A DNA stretch of 64,000 nucleotides from Acetobacter senegalensis (GTDB lineage: Bacteria; Pseudomonadota; Alphaproteobacteria; Acetobacterales; Acetobacteraceae). The notes below the pieces were generated by a model. That model had not been told where the DNA came from and searched no databases. It saw only the letters and a program-made list of their open reading frames with translations. The stretch spans positions 1-64,000 of the forward strand of contig NZ_LHZU01000143.1 in NCBI RefSeq assembly GCF_001580995.1, read 5' to 3'. Below are positions 1-8,600 of the stretch, piece after piece. A program made the position numbers and the translations under genes. The first letter of the stretch is position 1. Every line of letters starts with the position of its first letter.

Positions 1-796
1 TCAAACTGACCAGACGTGAGCCGCCAACAATCACATGGTCCAAGACGGTTATGCCCATAAGACTGGCGGCCTGGGCAATGCGATGCGTCATGGCGATATC
101 TTCCTGCGAAGGCGAAGGATCACCGCTGGGGTGATTATGCACCAGAATCAGACCCACCGCTTTTAACTCCAACGCCCTGCGTACAACTTCCCGGGGATAG
201 ACCGGTGTATGGTCCACCGTACCGCGTCCCTGCATTTCATCAGCCAGAAGGCAGCGGTGCGCGTCCAGAAACAGAACCCGCACCTGCTCCACCAGTTCCT
301 GCGCCAGCATAGCCCGCAGGTAGGCGTAAAGCTGATCTTTATCCGCCAGCACGTTGTTGCGCATAAGCCGGGCACGTTGCAGCCTGATACCCGCTTCATG
401 CGCCAGTAGGAAATAAACCTGTAAAAGACTGTTCCCGCCTGTGGCCTCCTCCATGTCCGGTAAGGACGCACGGATGGTTGCCGCCAACGATCCAAAACGC
501 TGCAGGAGTGCCGCGGCAAGATCATCCGGGTTGATAGAGCGCGACGCGACAGCCGCAATCAGACGCGCCAGAATCTCCTTGTCATCAGGGGCTGGAGCAT
601 CTGGTGTGTCACCATCAGGCTCATACCCCATAAGGCGCGTAAGAAAGGGTAGTTCCACGGGCTTCATGCCGTGCAACGCCTGACCCATATCGGCAAAGCC
701 TTTGCCCTTAGGGGTCACAGACTTTGTGCTTCCTGTTTTCCTGAAAGCGGGCGTCTTCTTCACCACTCCTGCCCTACCAGCCGGAAGCTGCGCCAT
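1..796 (-). CDS. radC: RadC/JAB-domain protein with intact metal motif (3' end cut by window)
   Basis: RadC-family protein (JAB/MPN metalloprotease-like fold); its biochemical role remains poorly defined despite the historical DNA-repair label. The frame is open to base 1 with no stop, so the C-terminus lies outside the window. It ends in the canonical RadC core: VGLILVHNHPSGDPSPS carries the His-x-His...Asp metal ligands, followed by an ITVLDHVIVGGSRLVSL-type tail. The N-terminal half is divergent: it lacks the usual GHR-RL and LADYE motifs and keeps only a weak LLQRFGSLAATIRAS match. The ATG at 796 lies inside the end of the upstream RadC-like gene (37-bp overlap), implying a two-gene operon; a downstream ATG is possible. 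See the next entry for its apparently complementary partner. Confidence 0.85.
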   Translation of the reverse strand, partial: MAQLPAGRAGVVKKTPAFRKTGSTKSVTPKGKGFADMGQALHGMKPVELPFLTRLMGYEPDGDTPDAPAPDDKEILARLIAAVASRSINPDDLAAALLQRFGSLAATIRASLPDMEEATGGNSLLQVYFLLAHEAGIRLQRARLMRNNVLADKDQLYAYLRAMLAQELVEQVRVLFLDAHRCLLADEMQGRGTVDHTPVYPREVVRRALELKAVGLILVHNHPSGDPSPSQEDIAMTHRIAQAASLMGITVLDHVIVGGSRLVSL

Positions 797-1572
797 TCCC
801 CTTTTTTCAGAACCAGATGATCGTGCACATCCACAGAAAACAGCGGGGCCTCTTTCAGCAACATCTGCACAAACGGTGTATCCGCCGCCATCTGACGATC
901 GGGCTCCAGCGTTACTGGCGTCAATCTTATGGTAATCACGGCAGAGGCGTTCACTGCGAGAGCTCGCTGCAGAAGAAACGCAACAGCAGACCGTAATGCC
1001 TCTTCCATCGCCTTGGCAGTCTGTGCCTTGCTTGCAGCAGGCTGAGAAGCAGACGTCTCAGCCTCATCTGGCACCTGTTCATCGGCCAGAAGCTGATTCC
1101 GGCTATCCAGAAACAAGACCCGCATCTGGCCTGCAGGCAGTCTGGCGTAATGCACATCACAATATTGCAGCAGTGCATCCCAACTGCCCAGAACAACGCG
1201 TACCTGCTCTTCAGGCTTGGCCATGCTGTCCGCCACGGCAGGCATAAGTGTCAGCAGCCTTGTGGAAAGTGGCCCAACACCCTGTTTTTTCAGACTCTCT
1301 GCCGGAGCCTCCAGCACAGCAGCCAGAGACCCGAAATGATTAATCAACGCCTTGGCCTGCGGTTTGGTATCCCGCCGTGGCACGCCGGGAAACAGCAGCA
1401 TTTCCAGTATTTCATAATCAGCGAGTGAGTCCGCCCCCCTTTTCAACACACGTTGGCGCATGCGCTGCCGGTGGCCTTTGGGGCCTGTGCTGGCAAATGC
1501 AGGACCATCCGCAGCCCCGGCCGCTTTTTCACAGGGCGTTCCTGCTTTTTCTCCCGCAAACGGGCCGTCCAT
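760..1572 (-). CDS. RadC-like protein lacking the JAMM metal motif
   Basis: 270-aa RadC paralogue. The N-terminal half matches the family well: GHRQRMRQRVLKRGAD, SLADYEILEMLLF, PRRDTKPQAKALINHFGS. The C-terminal half keeps the fold landmarks (VRVLFLDSRNQLLADE and FSVDVHDHLVL), but where the family has HNHPSGD it reads ITIRLTPVTLEPD, so both metal-binding His and the Asp are gone. This is seen directly and makes metal-dependent chemistry unlikely. About residues 150-175 form an Ala/Ser/Thr-rich insertion. The ATG at 1572 has a GGAG seven bases upstream. The next gene on the same strand is a RadC with the opposite pattern, so the two products may act together; that is inference. It is divergent from the helicase gene, with only 48 bp between the start codons. 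Confidence 0.8.
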   Translation of the reverse strand: MDGPFAGEKAGTPCEKAAGAADGPAFASTGPKGHRQRMRQRVLKRGADSLADYEILEMLLFPGVPRRDTKPQAKALINHFGSLAAVLEAPAESLKKQGVGPLSTRLLTLMPAVADSMAKPEEQVRVVLGSWDALLQYCDVHYARLPAGQMRVLFLDSRNQLLADEQVPDEAETSASQPAASKAQTAKAMEEALRSAVAFLLQRALAVNASAVITIRLTPVTLEPDRQMAADTPFVQMLLKEAPLFSVDVHDHLVLKKGEWRSFRLVGQEW

Positions 1573-1585
1573 TCTGTCACTCCGA

Positions 1586-1614
1586 TTGGCCTGAGGCGTG
1601 CAAGACTATATAAG
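1586..1614 (+). promoter_or_regulatory. Possible promoter of the UvrD-like helicase gene
   Basis: TTGGCC at 1586-1591 and TATAAG at 1609-1614 are 17 bp apart, a sigma-70-like arrangement. The predicted transcription start falls at or next to the GTG at 1621, and no Shine-Dalgarno sequence precedes that codon, so the mRNA may be leaderless. Confidence 0.4.
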
Positions 1615-1620
1615 AGCCAG

Positions 1621-3852
1621 GTGACTACATCCGAACACCCCTCCTCACCGCTTTTTTCATCGTCCTCTGGTGAAGGCGAGTCCTATCTGGCGCGCCTGAA
1701 CCCGGAACAACGCACGGCGATTGAAACAACCGATGGCCCCCTGCTGGTTCTGGCTGGTGCGGGAACGGGAAAAACGCGGGTACTTACCACCCGCTTTGCC
1801 CATATTCTGCTGACAGGCCGCGCCAAGCCATGGCAGATTCTGGCCGTGACCTTCACCAACAAGGCCGCACGTGAAATGCGCGAACGGATCGGGTTTATTC
1901 TGGGCGAACCCGCGGAAGGCCTATGGCTGGGCACGTTCCATGCCCTGTGTGCCCGCATGCTGCGCCGCCATGCGGAATATGTGGGCCTGACACACAGCTT
2001 CACAATTCTGGATACGGATGATCAGTTACGCCTGCTCAAACAGGTGATGGAGCCGTGGCGCATTGATATCAAACGCTGGCCGGCACCGGGCCTGTTAGGC
2101 GTGATCCAGCGCTGGAAAGACCGGGGCCTTACGCCCGAACGCGTGACCGACACCGAAGATTCGGATTTTGCGGACGGTCACGCCCGCGCCATCTATGCCG
2201 CGTATCAGACCCGCCTGCGCCAGCTGAACGCCTGTGACTTTGGCGATCTGATGTTGCATGTCACGGAAATTCTGCGCACACGGCCTGATGTGCTGGACCA
2301 GTATCACCGCCTGTTCCGCTATATTCTGGTGGATGAATATCAAGATACCAATACCGTTCAGTACCTCTGGCTGCGCTTGCTCGCCAAACGTTCCGGCGCG
2401 CCCTCCAACATCTGCTGCGTGGGGGATGATGACCAGTCCATCTATTCCTGGCGCGGTGCGGAAGTTGAAAACATTCTCCGCTTTGAAAAAGACTTCCCCG
2501 GCGCGCAGATTGTACGGTTGGAACGCAATTATCGCTCCACGCAGCATATTCTGGGGGCCGCGGCCGGCCTGATTGCCCATAATGGTGAACGGCTGGGCAA
2601 GACCCTCCGCTCCGGCAAGGAAGACGCCCGCGGCGAGAAAGTTACTGTCACCGGGGTGTGGGATTCTGATGCAGAAGCCCGTGCTGTGTGTGACGCAGCA
2701 GAAAAATTCAAGGCTCAAGGCCACTCACTGGCAGAAATGGCCATTCTGGTACGCGCTGGTTTCCAGACGCGCGCTTTTGAAGAACGGTTGGTGCAGATTG
2801 GCCTGCCCTATCGCATTGTCGGTGGCCTCCGCTTTTATGAACGCGCGGAAATCCGGGATGCTTTGGCCTATATGCGCGCCGTGCATCAACCAGCGGATGA
2901 TCTGGCGTTTGAACGGATCATTAACACGCCCAAACGTGGCGTTGGCCCTGCCGCTTTGCAGAAATTCCACGCCGCCGCCCGTGCCAGAGAAGTACCGCTG
3001 TCAGCTGGAACGCAGGCCCTTCTGACTGAAGGCGGCGTAAAAGGTAAAATGGCGGATCAAGTCCGCAAACTGCTGGACGTGCTGTCCACCACGCGGGACA
3101 TTCTGGCGCGTGAAGGGCATGTAGTGGCCGTGGAGCATCTGCTTGAAGAAAGCGGCTATCTGGATATGTGGCGGAATGACCGCTCGCCAGAGGCTCCGGG
3201 GCGGCTGGAAAACCTGAAAGAACTGGTACGCGCTCTGGCCGATTTCGGCACGCTTGCCGAGTTTCTGGAACACGTCGCGCTGGTGATGGAGCACGATGAA
3301 AACGCAGGCGATGCCAAGCTCTCGCTCATGACCCTGCATGGGGCCAAGGGGCTGGAATTTGACATTGTCTTCCTGCCCGGCTGGGAAGAAGGCGTTTTTC
3401 CCTCCCAGCGCACGCTGGATGAAGGCGGCCTGAAAGGGCTGGAGGAAGAACGGCGTCTTGCCTATGTGGGCATTACCCGTGCCCGCAAACACGCCCTGAT
3501 CTATCATGCTGGCAGCCGCCGCATTTACGCCAACTGGCAGCCTTCCATGCCCAGCCGCTTTCTGGATGAACTGCCCGAAGAGCATGTGGCCCGCCAAAAC
3601 GAGGGCGCGACCCAGCGCCGTGGCCTGAACCTGTCTGATTCGGTTTTTGAAGGCGGCATGCCCCTCACCAGCCGTCGGCGGCAGGACCCGCTTCTGGCGG
3701 AAACAGCCCCCACCTTCCAGCTTGGTGACCATGTGCGCCACCCCCGGTTTGGCGTGGGTATCATTATCGGTGCAGACCGGCACCACCTTGAGGTCGTCTT
3801 TGAAAGTGGCGACACCAAGCGTCTTCTGTCCTCCTTCATAGAGAAACTTTAA
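1621..3852 (+). CDS. uvrD: UvrD/PcrA-type superfamily 1A DNA helicase
   Basis: 3'-5' ATP-dependent DNA helicase used in nucleotide-excision and mismatch repair and for clearing blocked forks. All SF1A motifs are visible: Walker A GAGTGKT (about residues 46-52), VDEYQDTN (II), GDDDQSIYSWRGA (III), LERNYRST (IV), LMTLHGAKGLEFD (V) and YVGITRARK (VI). The C-terminal GDHVRHPRFGVGIIIG segment is the UvrD/PcrA tail that contacts RNA polymerase in PcrA. The GTG at 1621 is chosen because the open frame upstream overlaps the divergent RadC-like gene and has no family similarity; this gives 743 aa, normal for the family. The stop overlaps the prmA start by one base (TAATG), suggesting translational coupling. 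UvrD versus PcrA is only a naming difference here. Confidence 0.95.
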   Translation: MTTSEHPSSPLFSSSSGEGESYLARLNPEQRTAIETTDGPLLVLAGAGTGKTRVLTTRFAHILLTGRAKPWQILAVTFTNKAAREMRERIGFILGEPAEGLWLGTFHALCARMLRRHAEYVGLTHSFTILDTDDQLRLLKQVMEPWRIDIKRWPAPGLLGVIQRWKDRGLTPERVTDTEDSDFADGHARAIYAAYQTRLRQLNACDFGDLMLHVTEILRTRPDVLDQYHRLFRYILVDEYQDTNTVQYLWLRLLAKRSGAPSNICCVGDDDQSIYSWRGAEVENILRFEKDFPGAQIVRLERNYRSTQHILGAAAGLIAHNGERLGKTLRSGKEDARGEKVTVTGVWDSDAEARAVCDAAEKFKAQGHSLAEMAILVRAGFQTRAFEERLVQIGLPYRIVGGLRFYERAEIRDALAYMRAVHQPADDLAFERIINTPKRGVGPAALQKFHAAARAREVPLSAGTQALLTEGGVKGKMADQVRKLLDVLSTTRDILAREGHVVAVEHLLEESGYLDMWRNDRSPEAPGRLENLKELVRALADFGTLAEFLEHVALVMEHDENAGDAKLSLMTLHGAKGLEFDIVFLPGWEEGVFPSQRTLDEGGLKGLEEERRLAYVGITRARKHALIYHAGSRRIYANWQPSMPSRFLDELPEEHVARQNEGATQRRGLNLSDSVFEGGMPLTSRRRQDPLLAETAPTFQLGDHVRHPRFGVGIIIGADRHHLEVVFESGDTKRLLSSFIEKL

Positions 3853-4763
3853 TGGCCGCTCCTCCCCGCAGACACGCTACCGCACTTGAAACGGTTACGG
3901 TCACTGTTCCTGAAGCGGCTGTTGAGGCCTATGAAAACGCCATTGGCAGCGTATGCACCACGGTTGGTATTTTTGAAGCCAACCCGGAAGGTACGATGTG
4001 GCGCGTAGAAGGTGTGAAAGACGTTGGCCACCGGGATGATGACCTCGCCCTTGCCCTGACCCTGGCAGAACTGACCAGCAGCGTAAGCGCGGACCTCAAC
4101 CGTGTTCCGACAGAAGCCGAGGGCTGGCTGGCGCGTACCTATGAATCCTTCCCCGAACAGGAAGTAGGCCAGCATTTTGTTGTTCGCGGCACCCATCTGC
4201 CAGACACCCCCAGCCCCACCCGTATTGTGCTGACATTGGATGCCGGCGTGGCCTTCGGGTCTGGCGAACATGGCTCTACCCGGGGGTGCCTGCGGGCTCT
4301 AGAACGCATTGCTTACCGCAAACCCCGGCGCATTCTTGATCTGGGCTGTGGCTCCGGCATTCTGGCCATGGCTGCCGCCGCCCTGTTGAATCAGAAGGTT
4401 CTGGCCGTGGATATCGAACCATGGTCCGTGCGGGTTTCTGCCGAGAATGCCAAACGCAATGGCTTGAGCCGCTCGCTCATATGCCGTCTGGGCAATGGCT
4501 GGAAAACACCGGAAATCCGGCATAATGCGCCGTATGATCTGGTCTTCGCCAACATTCTGGCCCGCCCCCTGTGCCTGATGGCCAAGGATCTTGCCCAGAA
4601 TCTGGCTCCCGGCGGCACGGTCATTCTGGCAGGACTGCTCCGTACCCAGATCCGCATGGTTCTGGCCGCACACCGCAGGCAGGGGCTGGTGCTGGAACAC
4701 ACTTTCCTTGAAGGGGATTGGGCCACGCTGGTGCTGCGTCGTCCCTATGGTGCTTCCGCCTGA
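3852..4763 (+). CDS. prmA: Ribosomal protein L11 methyltransferase
   Basis: Transfers methyl groups from S-adenosylmethionine to ribosomal protein L11. The 303-aa protein has an N-terminal L11-recognition domain and a C-terminal Rossmann methyltransferase domain. The SAM motif ILDLGCGSGILAMAAA, the preceding AFGSGEHGSTRGCL (family form FGTG-H-TT) and NILARPL (family N-I-L-x-x-P-L) are all present. The ATG overlaps the helicase stop by one base, so the two are probably translated from one message. The next gene starts 84 bp downstream. Family assignment is firm; the pairing with a helicase has no obvious functional meaning. Confidence 0.95.
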   Translation: MAAPPRRHATALETVTVTVPEAAVEAYENAIGSVCTTVGIFEANPEGTMWRVEGVKDVGHRDDDLALALTLAELTSSVSADLNRVPTEAEGWLARTYESFPEQEVGQHFVVRGTHLPDTPSPTRIVLTLDAGVAFGSGEHGSTRGCLRALERIAYRKPRRILDLGCGSGILAMAAAALLNQKVLAVDIEPWSVRVSAENAKRNGLSRSLICRLGNGWKTPEIRHNAPYDLVFANILARPLCLMAKDLAQNLAPGGTVILAGLLRTQIRMVLAAHRRQGLVLEHTFLEGDWATLVLRRPYGASA

Positions 4764-4847
4764 TACACTCCCTTCCCGGCCTGTGCGCTCTTCCACCGCA
4801 TGGGCCTTTCTCTATCGGCCGCCACATTCTTCCCTGCGAGGTTCCTT

Positions 4848-6632
4848 ATGCCCTCTTCTTCCGCCTCTCGCCTGAGCGCCTTGCGTAATCTGCTCAAACA
4901 GAACGGTCTGGATGGGCTGATTATTCCGCATAGTGATGAATTTCTGGGGGAATACACGCCAGCCTGCGCAGAACGGCTGGAATGGCTGACCAATTTTTCC
5001 GGCAGTGCGGGCGCGGCAGTCGTGTTGCCAGAAACTGCTGCGGTGTTCTCTGATGGCCGTTACATCACCCAGATGGATCAGCAGGTGGATAAAAGCTGTT
5101 GGGAGCGGCAGCATATCATTCAAACACCGCCTTCTGTGTGGTTGACCAAACATGCAGCGGCCGGTAGCCGCATCGGGTATGATCCGCGCATCATGAGCAG
5201 TGCGGAACTGCGGCCTTTCCAGAAAGCCGCCAAGTCCTTCTCTTTGGTGCCGACAGACGGCAATCTGATCGACCGCCTCTGGTCGGATCGCCCTGCCTTT
5301 CCTGCGGCTCCCGCTGTTGTTCATCCACTGGCCTATGCTGGCGAAGACTCGCACAGTAAACGGGTCCGTCTTGGTCAGTCTCTGGCGCAGACCGGTCTGA
5401 CTGCGGCCGTGTTGAGCGATTCCGCATCCATCGCGTGGCTTCTTAATATTCGTGGCTCGGATATTCCCTGCACACCTGTCGTTCTGGCATTCGCCCTTCT
5501 TCATGCGGACGCCACGGTTGATCTATTCCTGCAGGCCAGCAAACTCCCGGCAGATGTACGGGAATGGCTTGGCCCCGATGTGCGAGTGCATGACCCGGCA
5601 AAAATGGAAGCAGTTCTCGCTACTCTTGCTGGCCAGACTGTTGCCGTTGATCCCGCTACCAACGCCGTGTGGTTTGCAGAAACCCTTACCCGGCACGGCG
5701 CAATCGTGCAGGAAAGTTCTGACCCATGCCTGCTGCCCAAAGCGTGCAAGAATACCGTGGAGCAGGAAGGCACACGCAAGGCGCACCTGAAAGATGGCAT
5801 CGCCCTGTGTCGTTTCCTGCACTGGCTGGATACGGATGGTCAGGGCACCACAGAACTGAAAGCCGCCGCCAAGCTGGATGCGTTCCGGGCCGAAGGGGCA
5901 GACTACCGGGGTGAATCCTTCCCGGCCATTTCAGGGGCGGGCCCAAATGGAGCCATTATTCATTACCGCGTCACGCCGGAAACGGATCGCACGCTGAACG
6001 CCAACGAGGTCTATCTGATCGATAGTGGCGGCCAGTATCCTGAAGGCACAACCGATGTCACCCGCACGGTGTGGACTGGCCCGGATACTCCCCCAGCCCC
6101 ACTGAAAGAAACCTTCACCCGTGTGCTGAAGGGCAATCTGCGCCTCGGTCGCGCCCGTTTCCCGGTTGGCACAACCGGCAATGCGCTGGATACGCTGGCA
6201 CGATTCGACCTCTGGCAGGCCGGGCTGGATTATGACCACGGCACAGGCCATGGCGTGGGCAGCTTCCTCTCCGTGCATGAAGGGCCTGCCCGTATTTCCA
6301 AGGTTCCGAACCCCATTGCCCTTCAGGCTGGCATGATCCTCTCCAACGAGCCGGGTTATTACGAGCCCGGCGCTTACGGTATTCGGCTGGAAACACTGGT
6401 TCTGGTGCATTCCGTCCCCACACAGGATGGCGCACGCCCTACTCTGGGGTTTGAAACGCTGACACTGGCGCCATTCGACCGTCGCCTGATTGATCCGGGG
6501 ATTCTCGGGGCGGAAGATATGGCCTTACTTGATGCCTACCATGCGCAAATCTTGGCCCTGATTGGCCCACATCTGCCTGAAGACGCCAGAAAATGGCTTG
6601 AAACGGCCTGCGCGCCCCTCAACAGGGCGTGA
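4848..6632 (+). CDS. pepP: Xaa-Pro aminopeptidase (M24B, long three-domain form)
   Basis: Cytosolic metallopeptidase that removes an N-terminal residue preceding proline. The 594-aa length matches the long aminopeptidase P form with two creatinase-like N-terminal domains and a C-terminal pita-bread domain. Metal ligands are visible: the two Asp in YLIDSGGQYPEGTTDVTRT, the His in HGTGHGVGSFLSVHEGP, and the Glu in NEPGYYEPGAYGIRLE and GFETLTL. The ATG at 4848 is preferred because it has GAGG six bases upstream and begins the first recognisable domain; the open frame extends further upstream without similarity. The short form (about 440 aa) also called PepP is a different subgroup, so the symbol is approximate. 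Confidence 0.9.
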   Translation: MPSSSASRLSALRNLLKQNGLDGLIIPHSDEFLGEYTPACAERLEWLTNFSGSAGAAVVLPETAAVFSDGRYITQMDQQVDKSCWERQHIIQTPPSVWLTKHAAAGSRIGYDPRIMSSAELRPFQKAAKSFSLVPTDGNLIDRLWSDRPAFPAAPAVVHPLAYAGEDSHSKRVRLGQSLAQTGLTAAVLSDSASIAWLLNIRGSDIPCTPVVLAFALLHADATVDLFLQASKLPADVREWLGPDVRVHDPAKMEAVLATLAGQTVAVDPATNAVWFAETLTRHGAIVQESSDPCLLPKACKNTVEQEGTRKAHLKDGIALCRFLHWLDTDGQGTTELKAAAKLDAFRAEGADYRGESFPAISGAGPNGAIIHYRVTPETDRTLNANEVYLIDSGGQYPEGTTDVTRTVWTGPDTPPAPLKETFTRVLKGNLRLGRARFPVGTTGNALDTLARFDLWQAGLDYDHGTGHGVGSFLSVHEGPARISKVPNPIALQAGMILSNEPGYYEPGAYGIRLETLVLVHSVPTQDGARPTLGFETLTLAPFDRRLIDPGILGAEDMALLDAYHAQILALIGPHLPEDARKWLETACAPLNRA

Positions 6633-6726
6633 GGCAGAGGCGAAGTTGCGACTGGTCACGCAATTGGGAATCGCGTCACCAGCCGAACAGGCGCAGAAAA
6701 GCTGCGAAGTGAAGGGAGCTTCTAGA

Positions 6727-7758
6727 ATGACGACAGACAGCAAAACCATCCCCGCTACTCTTATCGCCGGCGACGGTATCGGTCCCGAAATTGTGGAATC
6801 GGTGATCGAAATCCTTGATACGGTTGGGGCCCCGTTTGAATGGGACCGTCAACTGGCCGGTATGGCCGGGGTGGATGCGGTCAATGATCCGCTGCCAAAA
6901 CAGACCATTGAGAGCATTCGCCGCACAGGCCTGGCACTGAAAGGCCCGCTGACCACTCCGGTTGGTGGCGGCTTCAAGTCCATCAACGTCACACTGCGTC
7001 AGGAGTTCGGCCTGTTCGCCAACCTGCGCCCGACCAAGACCATTGTTCCCGGCGGCCGGTTCGACAAGATCGACCTGGTTCTCTTCCGTGAGAACCTTGA
7101 AGGCTACTATGCCGCCATGGAGCACTACATCCCGGTGGGTGAAGACCCCAAGGGCATTGCACTGAGCTCCGGCTTCAATTCCCGTGCGGAATGCCGCCGC
7201 ATTGTGAAGTTTGCGTTCGAATATGCGGTCAAGAACAACCGCAAGACCGTAACCATTGTTCACAAAGCCAACATTCTGAAGCTGCTGACCGGCCTGTTCC
7301 TTGAAGAAGGCCGTAAGGTTGCTGAAGAATACAAAGGTCGCGTTGCCTTCAACGAACGGATTGTTGACGCCTGCGCCATGCAGCTTGTCATCAACCCGTG
7401 GCAGTTTGACGTGATTGTCACCACCAACCTGTTTGGTGACATCCTGTCTGACCTCACGGCCGGTCTTGTTGGCGGTCTGGGCATGGCTCCGGGCGCAAAC
7501 ATTGGTGAAAAAGCCGCCGTGTTTGAAGCCGTTCACGGTTCTGCACCGGACATTGCCGGCAAAGGCATTGCCAACCCGCTGGCCCTGCTGCTGGCTGCCG
7601 TCATGATGCTTCAGCACATCGGCCGTCAGGATCTGGCTGACCGTATTGATCTCGCCATCAAGAAAGTCATCACGGATGGAGGTCTGCGCACGAAGGATCT
7701 GGGTGGCGACGCCACAACCAAGGATCTGACCGCGGCCCTGAAACAGCAGCTCGTCTGA
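6727..7758 (+). CDS. NAD-dependent isocitrate dehydrogenase
   Basis: Oxidative decarboxylation of isocitrate to 2-oxoglutarate in the TCA cycle. The 343-aa protein belongs to the isocitrate/isopropylmalate dehydrogenase family: GDGIGPE near the N-terminus, [19 protein letters not shown] with the Ser and Asn that contact isocitrate, and [20 protein letters not shown] for metal binding. Cofactor choice can be read from [15 protein letters not shown]: Asp-Ile sits where NADP enzymes such as E. coli Icd have Lys-Tyr, so NAD is predicted. The size resembles the IDH3 type rather than the large NADP enzyme. The ATG at 6727 has GAAGGGAG 8-10 bases upstream; the open frame before it overlaps pepP. A hairpin terminator follows. 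Confidence 0.9.
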   Translation: MTTDSKTIPATLIAGDGIGPEIVESVIEILDTVGAPFEWDRQLAGMAGVDAVNDPLPKQTIESIRRTGLALKGPLTTPVGGGFKSINVTLRQEFGLFANLRPTKTIVPGGRFDKIDLVLFRENLEGYYAAMEHYIPVGEDPKGIALSSGFNSRAECRRIVKFAFEYAVKNNRKTVTIVHKANILKLLTGLFLEEGRKVAEEYKGRVAFNERIVDACAMQLVINPWQFDVIVTTNLFGDILSDLTAGLVGGLGMAPGANIGEKAAVFEAVHGSAPDIAGKGIANPLALLLAAVMMLQHIGRQDLADRIDLAIKKVITDGGLRTKDLGGDATTKDLTAALKQQLV

Positions 7759-7775
7759 TTTCAGGCTGACAGAAC

Positions 7776-7809
7776 GGGAGGCAGGCTTTTCTGCCCGCCT
7801 CCCTTTTCT
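7776..7809 (+). terminator. Rho-independent terminator after isocitrate dehydrogenase
   Basis: GGGAGGC (7776-7782) pairs with GCCTCCC (7797-7803), extended inward by a bulged GG/CC, and is followed by TTTTCTT. Confidence 0.75.
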
Positions 7810-7874
7810 TGGCCATCTGTAATTTTACTTTTAAATTTCACTCTTTTTACAAATTTTCGATCAGATTGCGTATC

Positions 7875-8600
7875 ATGCCCGACATGATACCCAGCTTTTC
7901 CGTTCAGTGGCCGCTCCTCCGGCTTTCCCCTGCCTGTACCATTTGCGTGTCTTCGTCCACGCCTTCGCTTTCGCACGCACTCGAAACGGAGATAACCAAC
8001 CTCTGGGCGCAGGCTCGCCAGAAAACGCCCGCCTTGTTCAATGGCTGCGTCTTCACGGCTGACCGCGTTACCGCCACCACCATATCCGGACACTGGACAG
8101 AATACCGGCGAGTTTTTGCCCAGATGAAAAACCCCGCTCTTTTTCCTCATCTGCGCCTGCAATCGTTGGCCGTGATCGGTCTTCTTGAAACACCCGATGG
8201 GTACGTTCTGGGCCGACGGCACCCTTCCTCCCTCTATCAGGGAAATTTCTGGCAAAGCCCCCCGGCAGGCAGCATTGAAAAACGTGGAGAACGCGCAGAT
8301 GTCTCTCTCCCAGAGCAAATCCTGGCCGAAGCAGAAGAAGAACTTGGGCTAACAGCGCATGACCTTACCGTAGAGGCTCCACAACTGATCTGCCGCCATC
8401 CGGGCACCCGTATTCTGGATATCGGCCTTTCCCTTCACACCTCCTTACCTTTCAAAGAAGTGGAGGAACGCTGGCAAAGCTGTGCCAATCAGGAATATGA
8501 CCAGCTTGCTCTTGTTCCTAAAAAGGAGATTGCAAGCTGGCTGCAACGCCCAGACCTCCTCCCCACTTCCCGTGCTCTGCTGGAAGCCGTCTCTCCATGA
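7875..8600 (+). CDS. Nudix hydrolase
   Basis: Predicted pyrophosphohydrolase of nucleoside-diphosphate-linked substrates. The C-terminal part carries a Nudix region: SPPAGSIEKRGERADVS followed by ILAEAEEELGL, which matches the core of the Nudix box (E-x-x-E-E-x-G) but with an enlarged spacer after the Gly and no Arg at the usual R-E position. The N-terminal ~100 residues are not recognised. The start is uncertain: ATG at 7875 (MPDMIPSF) or 7884, neither with a clear Shine-Dalgarno; the open frame upstream runs into the preceding terminator. The stop overlaps the MFS gene by four bases (ATGA), so the two are cotranslated. The substrate cannot be told from sequence. Confidence 0.75.
   Translation: MPDMIPSFSVQWPLLRLSPACTICVSSSTPSLSHALETEITNLWAQARQKTPALFNGCVFTADRVTATTISGHWTEYRRVFAQMKNPALFPHLRLQSLAVIGLLETPDGYVLGRRHPSSLYQGNFWQSPPAGSIEKRGERADVSLPEQILAEAEEELGLTAHDLTVEAPQLICRHPGTRILDIGLSLHTSLPFKEVEERWQSCANQEYDQLALVPKKEIASWLQRPDLLPTSRALLEAVSP

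Noticed and set aside
2095-2724. Long minus-strand open frames opposite the helicase gene
   Set aside because: They lie opposite an unmistakable UvrD coding sequence, follow its codon pattern and show no domain.
6676-7617. 313-codon minus-strand open frame opposite isocitrate dehydrogenase
   Set aside because: Antisense shadow of a highly conserved gene with no recognisable protein features.
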